DNA from: Impatiens glandulifera
Taxonomy: Eukaryota; Streptophyta; Magnoliopsida; Ericales; Balsaminaceae
Direction: 5' to 3'
NCBI RefSeq assembly: GCF_907164915.1
Contig: NC_061869.1
Span: forward strand, 43,831,771 to 43,895,770
DNA length: 64,000 nucleotides
Shown here: one piece after another, positions 11,796 to 23,376 of the stretch
How positions within the stretch are numbered: the first letter of the stretch is position 1
Layout of the letters: every line of letters starts with the position of its first letter
Translations under genes and position numbers: made by a program
The notes under the pieces: generated by a model
Told to the model about the DNA's origin: nothing
Databases searched by the model: none
What the model saw: the letters and a program-made list of their open reading frames with translations, nothing else

Positions 11796-12060
11796 GTAGG
11801 AGCTTTATCTTCGAACATCCGAAAACCATGTGTTGTGTTTCTCTTCTACTGTGTGTCTTCTTATTGCTGTCTAAACTGTGTTTGTGTTGCTTCAAGTTGA
11901 AACAAGCATTTTCGCGCTTGAACTCGGTTCAAAAGTTTGTGACAACTTGAGATGTATTGAGACCGATATTAACCTCTAATAGGGTTAATATCAATCCTTG
12001 TGTGCGTAAGCGTTCACCCTAGAGAGACCTCGGTCTCCTTCGATGCTCCCAATCCTAACA
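11796..12060 (+). repeat. Truncated copia LTR (right end)
   Basis: It reads GTAGGAGCTTTATCTTCGAA and ends in CCTAACA, the end shared by the copia LTRs here. It is close to the inverse of the left part of the LTR at 44529-45760. Its missing left part is interrupted exactly where element A begins, which suggests that element A jumped into this LTR and that the remainder lies beyond the left window edge. Confidence 0.65.
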
Positions 12061-12407
12061 GATCACATCCTGGAGGATGTATCAAAGTCGACAGGAGGGA
12101 TCCATTATGGGTTCCTTGTTTTTCCTCACGCAACATTGCTCGGTCATAGACGGTTATGATCGGTCTTCACGTAATTGTAGGAGTACAAAATTCTGATATG
12201 GTACTCCTTCACGTAAGTCTAGGTGATGTACCCATCCGAGGCAAGTATTAGGGTAAAACCTAAGTACCTGTTGAGGTCATGGACCCCATGAGGTGGACTA
12301 TTGTGAGAGTGGAATGTTATAAATAAAAATTTATAAATAGCTAGAGTTTTGTTTATTTTGTTCATTTTAAAATAACAAGTGGTCCCTAGAAGAGTCTCCA
12401 AGAAAGT
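12061..12407 (-). other. Element B leader fragment
   Basis: It is a diverged duplicate of the element A leader (8250-8619), including a decayed primer-binding site at about 12384-12400 and then the LTR start TGTGACCGAAG at 12408. The coding part of element B is not in the window; the copia LTR remnant lies where it would begin. Confidence 0.65.
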
Positions 12408-12743
12408 TGTGACCGAAGTTTTTAGAATCCCCCTCGGTCTATGTCCTATTCCATAGCTTAGCACGTGTTTGTGTGACACTTGGCAATATGGAAGGACTAC
12501 CGTGAGGCAGCATGAGGTACGATGCGTTTCAACCTTAGTTTGCATGTAAGACATATTTTAAAATGTAACATTTAGTTTGCAAAACATTTTTAAAATAATT
12601 CGAGCGGTAAGAAATTAATTATATAAAAATAATTAATCTTTGTTAAAACATTAATAATCTAGAAGGCTAAATAGAAATTTAACCAGAACCCGATTTAAAT
12701 TTAAGTAATGATAATCAATTTAAAGACTATTTATTTGAAAATC
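12408..12743 (-). repeat. Element B LTR, left part
   Basis: It matches the left end of the element A LTR (TCGGTCTATGTCC, GCACGTGTTTGTG, GGCAATATGGAAGGACTACC). It is interrupted at 12743 by Copia-1 and resumes at 25984. Confidence 0.7.
12739..12743. repeat. Target-site duplication of Copia-1, left copy
   Basis: AAATC directly before the LTR start TGTTAGGATC at 12744; identical to 25984-25988. A 5 bp duplication is normal for copia integrase. Confidence 0.9.
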
Positions 12744-13598
12744 TGTTAGGATCGGGGACGCCCTTGGAGGACCGGGGTGTTTCCGGTTTCAGGAAGGGTG
12801 GCCGCTTACAACAACACAACACACTTTGGTGATAGTCCGGTTAGAGACTATAACCGTTCTCAGCACTTCGCAAACTGTCACAGACTCTTGAACCAGGTTC
12901 AAGGGCGGAAATGTCTGTTTCAGTCTGAAGCAACGTATGCGACTTAGTTTTGATGAGATTAGCAAGGAGTCGGTTAGATGGAGTGTATGAACCAGTTTTT
13001 GATTTAAGGAGTAAGATTGTTTTGGTTTGTGGTTAGGTTAAGTGAGTAAGCAGGGAATAAAGGAGATAACACGAGACAAGATTTTTTATGGATGTTCGGA
13101 GCAAACCCTCCTATGTCACCCCTTCTTCTTAGGTTATGAGAAGGATCTCCACTAACTTTCAAAGTTACAACAGTTACATAGCAGGTCGAGCCTAACTCGC
13201 TACTCGCCGGTTACACCAACTCACTCTTGATGTAATACAATAACACAACACAACAATAATAGCTTTCGGTAAATGATACAGCGGTTTTGGATCGCGCGTG
13301 AGATTTCTTTATCTCTCTAAGAATGTTGAAACCGGTTCCTCTTGATCTTGACTTGATCACTTGGAACTGAATTTCTTTGAAGTGTTCTTTTGCCGGTTTG
13401 TGAGGCTGCAGCCGGTTTGTGCAATTCGATCTGTTCCTGCACATAGAGGTTAATAGTTGTTTAGTTTTCTGGTCGGTTCCAAAAATTAACTTTATTTAAT
13501 TTTTCTATCAATTTCTCCATTTTTGATTATTTAGAATAAATATTCAAAACATGTACTGTGTGGCCGGTTTGAAAATTAACTTACTTAATTTTTTATCA
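12744..13598 (-). repeat. 3' LTR of Copia-1 (855 bp)
   Basis: It starts TGTTAGGATC on the plus strand. By alignment to the 5' LTR its other end is ...TTATCA at 13598, although tandem repeats leave alternatives. Compared with the full 1254 bp LTR of Copia-2 it lacks about 400 bp of U3 with the TATA box; the junction is near 13317. It retains 13010-13317, which is missing from the 5' LTR. Confidence 0.8.
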
Positions 13599-13790
13599 AT
13601 TTCTCCCTTTTTGGTTATTTAGAATAAATATTCAAAACATATACTGTGTGGCCGGTTTAAAAATTAACTTTCTTAATTTTTCTATCAATTTCTCCCTTTT
13701 TGATTATTTAGAATAAATATTCAAAACATGTAATGTATGGCCGGTTTGAAAAATCTGTTTGACAATTTCTCCCTATTTGATATTCAAAAC
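13475..13790 (-). repeat. Tandem ~85 bp repeats carrying polypurine tracts
   Basis: Three units and a partial fourth. On the minus strand each has TGATAGAAAAATTAA (the LTR start), CCGGCCACACAGTAC and AATCAAAAAGGGAGAAAT, a polypurine tract, directly followed by the next TGATAG. Thus each unit presents a possible plus-strand primer and LTR boundary. Multiple polypurine tracts before the 3' LTR are known in Sireviruses. Confidence 0.75.
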
Positions 13791-13814
13791 ATGTTTTGAT
13801 TTTTCTAAGGATGT

Positions 13815-16790
13815 TCAGTGAACTAAGTACTTTAAAGTATGATAAAGAGTGACTGAGTTCTGAAATAAAGCTAAACACAGATAAATTGTTCTTAAGGAAG
13901 AAAAGAAACTAAAGTTTGAATGGTCCCCCCTTTTCATTTTCTTTCTCCTTCCGCCTCCTTTCTTCTTCTTCCCTTGCCTGCCATTCCCTTTCTCTTCGTT
14001 CAGCGTCGAATTGCCAACCGGTCCATACACTTGAGATGCCGGGAGTTCGTTTGCCAAATCCAAAACCGCCACTTGCTGGTCTTGGTGGGCGAGGCGGTTG
14101 AGCAACAATCGGTCTGGTATTTGGAATTTCGACTGCTTTCTTCTTTCGCCGGTTAAGGTTCTTCGTTTAGTCCGACCGGTTGAATCTCTCCTAGACCGCT
14201 TCGTTCTGCCAGCTTCATTACGGCCGCAACCGCTTTCCGTTTGTTCTTATTCCTTGTCTTCATGGAGTGCGAGGGTTGAGCCAGTGTGGATTCTTGTAGA
14301 GCGGCATGTTCTTCCTCATCGCATTGCTCGGCAAACTCATGATCCTTTTCCTCAATCTCCTTCCTTAACCGTTCCCTCTCCTTTTCTTCGTCTTAAAGTT
14401 TCTTTGCAGTTTCGGCATCAAAATTGATTTGCGCTTGACTTTTGTTAACTTGAAGTTTGGACAGCTCCTCAATCTGAGCGGCCATAGCCTGCAACATGTC
14501 GATTAAAGGAGTGGTTGCCATTTGGACGGATTCGACGATTATTGATTTGATTGAAGTTTGCACGGTTTCATCTATCATCGACTAGTTCGATGTTTGGGCG
14601 GTGTTGGAAATTACGGATTGAATGGATCCCCAGATAGTTTCTGTCAAGTTGGTTTCAACGGTTGCAATCTTCTCATCGGTAGCAATGTTGTACTTGTGAA
14701 GACAGGAGATGATTGTATCAACCACCACTTGCTTTACTTTCTCAAGATCTGGAGTCTTGTTAGTCTGAGGAGGATCACTACTCCGGTTTTCTGCTGTCAT
14801 GGAGGACTCTCCGGTACAGAAGAAGGGTTTGCTTTGGTAGAGATCGGCATAAGTTAAGACATGTTTGCACTTGTCATTCCATTTTTCTTCGAGCCGGTCA
14901 ACACTTTTAATGAGTCTATCATGCACTGGGTGAAACCGCTCAAACATTCTTGATTCGATTGGAGTTAAAGTTGCTCCTTCTGCCTCCCTCAATGCATCTT
15001 CTACTGCATGTAACCAGGCGTATTCGTGAATCGCCAAGGTTTTGTTGAATGCGGCTTGAATGACGTTGGTACCTGCTAGCTTGAGAGCCTCTTCTTCTAG
15101 TTCCAACAGTTTCTCCCAATGTTTGTTACCGCTCATATCGGGGATCATGTCTGATAGCTTTGTTTCACAACGAAGCTTGACCCATAAGTGGTACGGTGAG
15201 ACCAACCCTCCAGCATCCTTGTTCATATCCAGTAGGAGCTGCTGAAACATCTCCTCCTCTTCTTATGCTTAAATGAGGGTCTCGGCTTCGGTTACAATCT
15301 CAGTTTGTGAACCGGTTTGCAGAACACTTTTTCCCTTTACCGTAGAATCCTCATGTAAAACTTCTTTTCCTTTGGTAACCTGAATTGGACCTTCAGGTGT
15401 GAAAGTTGAATCATCTGGCCCGTATTGGGCCGATCGGAGCGTTGTGTCGGTTGGAACGGACTTTGGTAACCGGATGGTTCTTTTTCTTCAATATTTCCCT
15501 CCTGAGCCGGAGGGGTAAAGTTCTCAGTTTTGGCCGTTTCTTCGACCGGATGGATTTCACTCTGACCGGGTATCTCAACCTGATCAGCTGGCTTAAGAAG
15601 ACTTGTCACGTCGTCTTCGGTTTCAATAACAGTGTTTTGGACCGCGTCCATTATAACCTCTGAGGTTCTTAAACCTACTTCAACCATTATCTCATCAAGT
15701 TTCTTGTTCGGGGACTTGGAGTTTTCAGAGTGAATACTAACATCTTCTTCCTCCTTCGATGTTGACTTGGTTTCCTAGCTCCCCGAGGGTTCGGCTTGCC
15801 TTGATGGTGGAGAGTCGACTGGAATGGGATGAACTGTGTTGATGGGAGTGAGCTGAAGGATGTCTGCGGTTCTCTTTGGTGAATGATCCGAGGAAAGAGT
15901 TTTCTCGGAATCTGCCGGCTTGTTTGAGCTCTTCTTTGCGGATGTCTTCTTCCTCCCATTTTTCTTCTAAGAGGCATCGGCTTAAACCGCCTTCCCCTTG
16001 GGATCTTTTTGTTTCGAACTTTCTCCAGCCGGTGTGGATGAGCTAGTTCCTTTTGATGACTTTGTTCTGGAGGACTTCGGCTTAACCGCTTTGGCAGTCT
16101 TCTTACTCATTTTCTCAGAGTTAAGAATATTAGCGGATGGAAAGGGTTCACCTTCACCAAGTTCCACATTAAGGAACTTAAGAATTTTCACTATTTGCAT
16201 GCGAAGGCCTGAACCAGGCCATCCTTCTTTACTACCATTTCGTAGAACTGTTCGAACAGAACGGTTCCCCAGTCTATCTTGTCACTGCGGACAATCGCCA
16301 TCATTATTTTCAACTTCATTTTTGTCAGATTATCGAAGTTGCCTCCTCTACCCTGAAGTGATCTGGAGACTATGTTCAACAACCATCTGAACTCCTACTT
16401 AAGTTTGTTTTTTCGGCATGAGTGAGTCACCAGATCTTTGTCGTCAGTCAATATCACCAACCGGACCGCGTTGGATTCTGCGTCTGTCAGGCTTGTTTTG
16501 AAGTCCAGCCCGGTATTAGGCAAACCGAGTGCTTCAGAAAAGAGCTCATCCCTGATGTTAACCGTTTTGCCGCTTACGGTGGCAGAGACAGTCCTTTTCA
16601 TTAGAGTCGTCGTCGCCAGAAACTCCATAACTTCCGTCGGGTGCACGATGAACGGACCAGACAAATATGTTTCCAATCCCGAATCCCTTAGAGATTGTAG
16701 CACGGCCTTGTTCTCCTCCGCGGCGTGTTCGTCGATGTCGCTGAAATCGACCTGCAACATTTATTGAAAGGGTGCTTTGACTAGAGCCAT
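13815..16790 (-). pseudogene. Accessory gene X3 of Copia-1 (long, broken)
   Basis: The start ATG at 16790 is followed nine codons later by a stop, then MLQVDFSDIDEHAAEENKAV (16760 on). The N-terminal ~210 residues are the X-family domain: RDSGLETYLSGPF, ALGLPNTGLDFKT, SRSLQGRGGNFDNLTK and KIDWGTVLFEQF. A Lys/Ser-rich segment follows (KPKSSRTKSSKGTSSSTP, near 16080), then an acidic Pro/Ser/Thr-rich linker. Next, 15250-14582 is a helical region (KHWEKLLELEEEALKLAGTN), then IEELSKLQVNKSQAQ near 14450, and finally a basic tail (GRQGKKKKGGGRRKKMKRG near 13940). The original protein would be about 900 residues, spread now over at least eight frames. I do not recognise it as any characterised protein. 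No membrane segment is evident. The homologous Copia-2 gene starts at 62928. Confidence 0.6.
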
Positions 16791-16880
16791 GATGATTTTG
16801 TGAAAGAGGAAGATGAAGAACAACGATGATCGGAAGTCAGAGAGATTTTTAATATTTTAGAGAGAGAAAACTGTTTTGCA

Positions 16881-16888
16881 CTTATATA
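16881..16888 (-). promoter_or_regulatory. TATA box of X3 (Copia-1)
   Basis: Minus-strand TATATAAG, 90 bp before the X3 start codon at 16790, in the same place as the box at 62806-62813 of Copia-2. Confidence 0.6.
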
Positions 16889-17289
16889 GAAGGCGGTTTT
16901 GAACGGTTGGAAGATGAACCGTCACTTGGTTGTGTTTTTGGCGCCAACTTTCCCTCCAAAAGTTACTGCAGTAACTTTCGACGGTAAATGCGGAGAATAC
17001 AATGGGCGGTAATTTTTGGTGCGCGGTAAAACCGTGACCGGTAAGTTTTTCAAATTTTTTTTTTTAGACTTCGTTTGAGGTTTTGATTTACCGGAAGCTT
17101 GTTAACCGGAAGTTTCGTTTACCATGGAGTCTTATGTTTATTCAAGTCAAAACCGGAAAGAAAGATATTGTGAATAACCGGAGACTTTAAAAATGAGAAA
17201 ATTTTATTAATAAATCTGAAACATAGAATAATTAAGTGGTTTTCCGGTCTTACAGCAAAATGACCAGAAAACCGGAAAGTACAGATAGA

Positions 17290-18051
17290 TTAAACTAGAT
17301 CGATCCAATCCCCCTTGATCATTCTAACAAGCCATTTGGTCACGGTGTTGTCGGGTGTCCGTTCCTCAATCCTCGATATTCATCTATCTATCATGGATAG
17401 AGTCAGTATGTTGGCCGGTCCGACAGGAATACCGGGCCCGAGGTTGCGGCGATGATCTTCCAAGAATCAACTAATTTGTGGAGCAAAACCGATCATTCCC
17501 CTTGGAGCGGTTATGAGCTGCTTCAAATTGTTGAAGAGGTAGGAAGCCCAGTTGATGGGCGATTTTCGAATGATGGCTATCATGATGTCGAAAACCTCCC
17601 GGTTATAGTTTTGGTTGGGCATTTGGCCCATGATAGACCACTGAACCAAGTCATGAAAGACTTAGTATTGAGGAGCGAGTTTTTCTTTCCTCTCGTGGTC
17701 GGCGAACGGTTCAATGGAAGAGGAGAAGATATGGGCGTAGTCTTCCTTAGCCGGGAAGAATGGCGTTGGGAAGTCTGAGAATCCTTCGGTTGGAAGGTCA
17801 AAGAATATAGCAAAGTGTTCTTCGGTAAGCTGAAGAAATTTCCTGTCAATGATGGTCCGAATGCTACCATCATTAAGAATATGCCAGTTGTTGAAGAACT
17901 CGTACACCTCCTCTTCGAGGATGGTGTCTGAACCTTCAAGAAATTCTTGAAGCCCTGATTCTACGATCGGTTGAAAGATGCTTTCATGAAACCGACCATT
18001 TCTTATTTCTTGGAAGTTGATTATGATTGAGTTTCGTAGTTCAACATTCAT
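17290..18051 (-). pseudogene. Accessory gene X2 of Copia-1 (broken)
   Basis: The start at 18051 (MNVELRNSIIINFQEIRNGR) aligns with the intact X2 of Copia-2. Blocks: VESGLQEFLEGSD, YEFFNNWHILNDGSIRTI, FDLPTEGFSDFPTP in frame 18051-17662, then SIMGQMPNQNYNREVFDIMI and INWASYLFNNLKQL in frame 17649-17467. A frameshift lies near 17655. The C-terminal part to 17290 is readable (NTVTKWLVRMIKGDW) apart from a TGA stop near 17395. Original length would be about 253 residues, the same as the Copia-2 gene. Function unknown; it belongs to the X family. Confidence 0.65.
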
Positions 18052-18154
18052 TTTGGATAAGAGTGAGATTGAGAATCGAAAGGAGTTCTTTGACTTTCTA
18101 GCTTAGAGAGAGAATAGTATAGGAAGCGTGTGTGAAGAGGAAGGATTAGGTCCC

Positions 18155-18162
18155 CTTTTATA
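18155..18162 (-). promoter_or_regulatory. TATA box of X2 (Copia-1)
   Basis: Minus-strand TATAAAAG, 103 bp before the X2 start at 18051; the matching box in Copia-2 is at 61546-61553. Confidence 0.6.
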
Positions 18163-18415
18163 GCGTGAGCGGTTGGGTGCATTAAATGAGAATATTTTGA
18201 AAAATCAGACCGTTTATGTCTGGTCATAAATGCCTTGTCAATTTTCAAGAGGATAAGGGTATGTTTAGTCTTTTCGGATCAGGCATGCTTCTTGAAAGCG
18301 AATATTTCTGTTTCCATGAGTGATTTGATTTGGTTTGATACGGCGCATTTAATGTTGGTCATTTACTTTAGGATTTCTTTGATTTTTGAACGAAAAAGGA
18401 AGGAAATGTTTTTCA

Positions 18416-19195
18416 TTAATACAAAGTACTAAACCGGTGGTACAACAAAATTACCGCTTGATTCCTCTTGGCCTTAGCTGCTTCCAACCGGTCGATCAGC
18501 TCTTGGACTCTCTCCTTTGTGAGCACATGCTTCGGATGGAGAGTGACGAAGGGTCTGGAGTGGATATCCAGGCTAGCACAAAAACCGCTTAGCTAAGGAG
18601 CATAGCCGGTTTTGTTTGAGAGGATCATCTTCTTCGGGTTGCTGAAGATGATCCATGACCAGTTTACCGGTGTCCCTACCGTAACAACAATCATCATCTC
18701 GAACAACCTTTGGGTGTATTAGTAGCTCTTCTCTCTTCCCAGAATGGACTTTCCCAGAATCTCACAAAGAAGCTGGTACTTGTGAGAGAGTTGGTTTTTA
18801 GCACCCCAAGTTCTAACCGGGATTTCAGAGTTGGAGAACCGATGACACATTTCTTCAATGGTCACCGGAGAGTGGGTTAGATCGGTTACCCCTTCAGTGG
18901 GCAAACCACAATATTCAGCGAAATCCGTCTCGCTGAATAGAAAGGACTGGACGTAAACTCGTGCAACGATTATGTCTTGGTGCACTTCCTTTGCGGTCTA
19001 GAAGAATTCATCGACTACTAGGTAGTCGAGGATGAATCTGTTTTCCAGAAATCCTCTTAGCCCGCTTCTTTCAACGGCTAAGAACATTTCTTTTACATCG
19101 TGATCTTCGTATTGATAGATCGAGTTAAAATCAGCCAAGAGAATTTTCTTTGCTAGTGGGTCGGAGTTCATGTTCTTGAGGTGATTTGAGCTCAA
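18416..19195 (-). pseudogene. Accessory gene X1 of Copia-1 (broken)
   Basis: The start that matches Copia-2 is the ATG at 19171 (MNSDPLAKKILLADFNSIYQ); an in-frame ATG at 19195 lies upstream. The protein reads on with VERSGLRGFLENRF, stops at about 18998, then FSETDFAEYCGLPTEGVTDL and HKYQLLCEILGKSILGREKS to a stop at 18719. The rest to 18416 is still recognisable (VNWSWIIFSN, GFCASLDIH, KHVLTKERVQELIDRLEAA) with a TAG where the Gln of GYAPQ should be. The last residues replace what is a longer C-terminus in Copia-2. Function unknown; X family. Confidence 0.65.
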
Positions 19196-19249
19196 GATAG
19201 TTTTTGTGAATAGTAAATTTTGTGAAGAGTTGTGAGGATTTGAGGGTGG

Positions 19250-19257
19250 TTTATATA
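19250..19257 (-). promoter_or_regulatory. TATA box of X1 (Copia-1)
   Basis: Minus-strand TATATAAA, about 80 bp before the ATG at 19171; the same sequence is at 60385-60392 in Copia-2. Confidence 0.6.
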
Positions 19258-19796
19258 GCCAGGGGTTCGGCTAAATCAATAGGTAAAAATACTTAGTGAT
19301 GTCATCAATTAGTTAATAGGCTTTAACTTGTTGAAGTGTATAATGTTTATTTCCAATGCAAATGTAATTATTACTAAGATATTCATGATGACAAGATGTG
19401 AGTCTCCCTTTCTTGATGATGGACACATGTCGTCATCTCGATTGAGGTAAACTAATTTATTAATTACAGACTTCATTTCTCAAGGTATGCATGAAAACGG
19501 GATTAGCTATCTCAAGTTAACCGGAAAAGTTCAATCCATCGAAACCAGAGTGTATTTGTACTGATCGGTTTTCCATGACCGGTTTTAGTTGGATATTTTA
19601 TTCTGATTATGAAGAAATGTTGAAACATATCAACATTTGTTCATCTTTGGATTAGGTATATCCACTTCTACCAGGTCATTTCGACCGTGTAGTAAATATA
19701 CACGTGATTTGACATCATGAAGTGATCAGACATAACCAGAGACTTCCTCCCAGTTAGCATTCTTGAATTTTCCATGGCCTATTTGAATATGGTTTA

Positions 19797-19812
19797 AGAA
19801 GCGAGAGCTTCT
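19797..19812 (-). other. Hairpin downstream of the pol stop (Copia-1)
   Basis: AGAAGC-GAGA-GCTTCT on the plus strand, a six-pair stem, about 60 bp after the pol stop. Copia-2 has an eight-pair stem with a different loop at the corresponding place (59809-59826). Confidence 0.45.
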
Positions 19813-19870
19813 CCCCTAACACATATCCCGGTTTTTCATAATTATGTATGTAAGCAGTATGCATGCATGA

Positions 19871-22800
19871 TCATGATATAAGTTGCTTAACATAGGTAAT
19901 TCCTAGAATATTTCTGAAATGAGAAAACTTAACTTCCTGTAGCGGTTTGGTGAAGATGTTTGCTACTTGTTGCTCAGTTGAGACATATTCCAACCGGATA
20001 TGTTTCTCCTGAACATGCTCCCGGATGAAATGGTGTTGTATATCAATGTGCTTCGTTCTTGAGTGCAACACCGGATTGTATGTAATCGCTATCGCGCTGG
20101 TGTTGTCATAAAATATTGGTGATTCCTCAGCTACTCCGCCAAAGTCCCTTAGTTGTTGTTGGATCCAGAGGAGTTGTGCACAGCAGCTTCCGCTGCTATA
20201 TACTCTGCCTCTGCGGTTGATGTTGCAACTGAGGTCTGTTTCTTGCTGCTCCAAGTAACTAGCCGGTCACCCATGAATTGACAGGTTCCACTTGTACTCT
20301 TTCTATCGATTTTGCATCCTGCGTAATCCGCGTCTAAGTAGCTTATGAGATTGAAACTTGAGTCTTTTGGATACCAAAGTCCCACTACTTGAGTACCCTT
20401 CAGATATTTTAATATTCTTTTGGCCGCAGTGTAATATGATTGCTTTGGATTGGCTTGGAATCTCCCGCATACTCCAATTGCAAACAAGATGTCCGGTCAG
20501 CTAGCTGTTAAGTAAAGCAGGGATCCAATCATTCCCCGATATGATGTGATGTCAACGGCTTGACCATCCTCATCTGTGTCTAACTTGACGAAAGGACTCA
20601 TTGGTGTAGCCGCCTCGGCGCATGTATCCATTCCAATCTTCTTCAATAGTTCGGCTATGTACTTTGGTTGACTAATGAACGTTCCGGCTTCAATCTGCTT
20701 AACCTGAAGTCCTAGGAAGAAACTCAGTTCTCCCATCATACTCATTTGAAATTTGTCAGTTATCATTTTTTAGAATTTATCACATAGTTTTGGATCGGTT
20801 GATCCGAAAATAATTTCATCGACATATATTTGAACAAGTAATATGTGTTCCTTTTTCTCAAATTTGAAAAGTGTTTTGTCAACTGAACCTATTGTAAATT
20901 TGTGATCAAATAAGAATTGTGTTAACGTATCGTACCAGGCTCTTGGAGCCTGTTTCAAACCGTAAAGGCTTTGTTCAGCCGGTAAACATGATTTTCGTGT
21001 TCTGGATTTTTGAAACCTGGAGGTTGATTAACATATACCTCCTCATTTACCTTACCGTTTAGAAAAGCATTTTTAACATCCATTTGAAAAACTTTGAAAT
21101 TTTTGAAAGCTGCATATGCTAAAAATATTCTAATGGCCTCAAGTCTAGCTATAGGGCAAATGATTCTTCAAAATCAACGCCTTTTTCCTGTTTGTAGCCT
21201 TATGCCACTAACCGGGCTTTGTTCCTCGTAACTAAACCGTCTTCATTGAGTTTATTTCTGAATACCCATCGTGTTCCTATAACCGGTTTATGTTTCGGTC
21301 TAGGGACTAGGTACCAGACTTTATTTCTCTCAAACTCGTTTAATTCTTCTTGCATTGCTAGGATTCAATCGGGATCTGACAATGCTTCATCCACATTTTT
21401 CGGCTCAATTTGTGTTATGAAAGCGGAGTTTTCATAGTGTTCCAAATTTTGTTGCCTAGTTCGGACGGGTGAGGATAGATTACCTATTACTAGTTCAAGA
21501 GGATGATTTTTTTTCCTTCTGAGGTTTATCCGAGACGTGTCTATCAAGCTTTCGGTTGGCTGGTCAAGGTTAGGCTGATCGGTAGGCTGAACAGAGTCAG
21601 ACCGACCGATTTCTTCAGTCAAAACAGAAGAGTCAACTTTCTACGGTAAAGCAGCTTGAGCAGGCTGAGATTCAGCATCAACCGCTTGGTCATTGACAAA
21701 TCGTCTAAAAACCGGAACCTCGTCTTCATCATCAGAATAGATATTGAAATTTTCCATTCTGTTGTGAAGGTCGAAGGGTAAATCAGTGTTTCGTTCAACC
21801 GATTCATCAAAAACAACGTGCGTTGTTTCTTCAACAGTTAAAGTCCTAGTATTATATATCCTATAAGCCTTACTTACAGCTGAATATCCCAACATTATTC
21901 CCTCATCGGATTTAGCATCAAAAGCGGTCAAATAATTTTTGCCGTTGTTGTAAAAAAAACATTTACTACCAAAAATTCGAAAATACTGTATGTTTAGAAT
22001 TTGATCATAGTATATTTCAAAAGGAGTTTTGGAAAATTGTTTAGTTACTTAAGATCGGTTTTGAGTGTAACATGCGGTATTGATAGCCTCATCCCAAAAC
22101 TTTTGAGCGATACCCGAATCGGCTATCATTGACCTTGCAACTTCCTTGAGAGTTCGGTTTCTTCTCTCAGCCAGGCCGTTTTGTTGAGGAGTTCTGGCAC
22201 TAGACAACTCGTGTCTAATACCGGAATCATCAAGAAAAGTATTTAATCTGCTATTTATAAACTCAGTTCCTCTATCACTTCTGATTTTGTTTACTCGAAT
22301 GGATTTTTCACTTTGTATTCTCAAAATCAATTTGATCAAGTTTGGAGTTGCTTGATTTTTAAAGGCTAGAAATGTTACCCAAGTGAACTTGGAGTAGTCA
22401 TCAATGACTACAATAGTGTAATGCATGCCTCCTAGACTGGTTACTCTAACCGGACCAAACAGATCCATATGCAAAAGTTCTAAGCACCATTCAAATTGAT
22501 AATTTCCTTTACTTTTGAAGGATGACTTTATTTGTTTACCCATTTGACATGCATCACATACTTTATCTTTTGAAAACATAACATTTGGAAAACCGTAAAC
22601 TAGTTCTTTGGAACATATAAAGTTAATTGTTTTGAAATTCAAATGGTTTAGCCATTTATGCCAAAGCAAGTTTGGATCATTTCCAGTTATCATGCATACA
22701 AGTTTTTCAAAATCAGTTTTCCAATTAACTTTGTAAATATTTCTCATTCGGTTACCGGTCAAAAGAATGTCATTTTGATGATTCTTAACTAAACACGCAT

Positions 22801-23134
22801 TCTTATGAAATTCAACTTTATAACCTACATCGCACATTTGACTTATGCTTAATAGGTTAAAATGCAAGTGTTCTACCAGTAATACATTATTTATGGATAG
22901 ATTACCATGGACAATCTTACACTTGCCCACGGTTTTACCTTTCGAGTTGTCACTGAATGTTATTACTGCTCCGGTTTCAAACTTGATGTCGGTTAGTAGT
23001 TCATCATTACCGGTCATGTGTCTTGAGCATCCGTTGTCGAGATACCATTCCGAGTTCTTTAGCCGATTACTTCTCATAACCCGCAAAAGTAAATTATTTA
23101 CACCTTTTTGGTACCCACATTCAGTTGGGTCCAT
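19871..23134 (-). pseudogene. Copia-1 pol polyprotein (protease, integrase, RT, RNase H), broken
   Basis: Frame 23134-22049 begins MDPTECGYQKGVNN and holds the protease with [13 protein letters not shown] (Ser of the D-S-G motif is Asn), the GAG-pre-integrase zinc motif LWHKWLNHLNF, and the integrase core ([44 protein letters not shown]: the DD35E triad). It stops at 22049 where Copia-2 has Leu. Shorter frames carry the rest: [14 protein letters not shown], the RT, and RNase H ending YVSTEQQVANIFTKPLQEVK at 19871. The RT catalytic box is YVDE (near 20815) instead of YVDD. At least six frame interruptions. Dead copy. Confidence 0.85.
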
Positions 23135-23376
23135 GGTTGATTAGTCCCTTTGGGATCCAGACTTGGATAAGTCGGATCACTTTCCCGGTATCTGTTCTTA
23201 TAATGTTTAGCTTAACTTCTTGATCTTTGCTCAAGAATGCCTTATGTTGTGGTGATGAGTGTCTAGATTTACTTGTTTTTATTTTGTTTATTTTCTTTCT
23301 GGTTGGCTTTCCTTCTCTCAGGATGAAGCCAGCTTTCTGATTCAGTCGGACTTACATATTTAACTTCTTTTTCCGG

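Noticed and set aside
13475..13790. Regularly spaced repeats that could suggest a CRISPR-like array
   Set aside because: Units of ~85 bp are repeated over their whole length with no unique spacers, and each contains the polypurine tract and LTR start of Copia-1.
13916..14427. Plus-strand frames with Ser/Phe/Leu-rich proteins
   Set aside because: They are antisense shadows of the Lys/Glu-rich X3 tail; the sense strand matches the order and family of Copia-2 X3.
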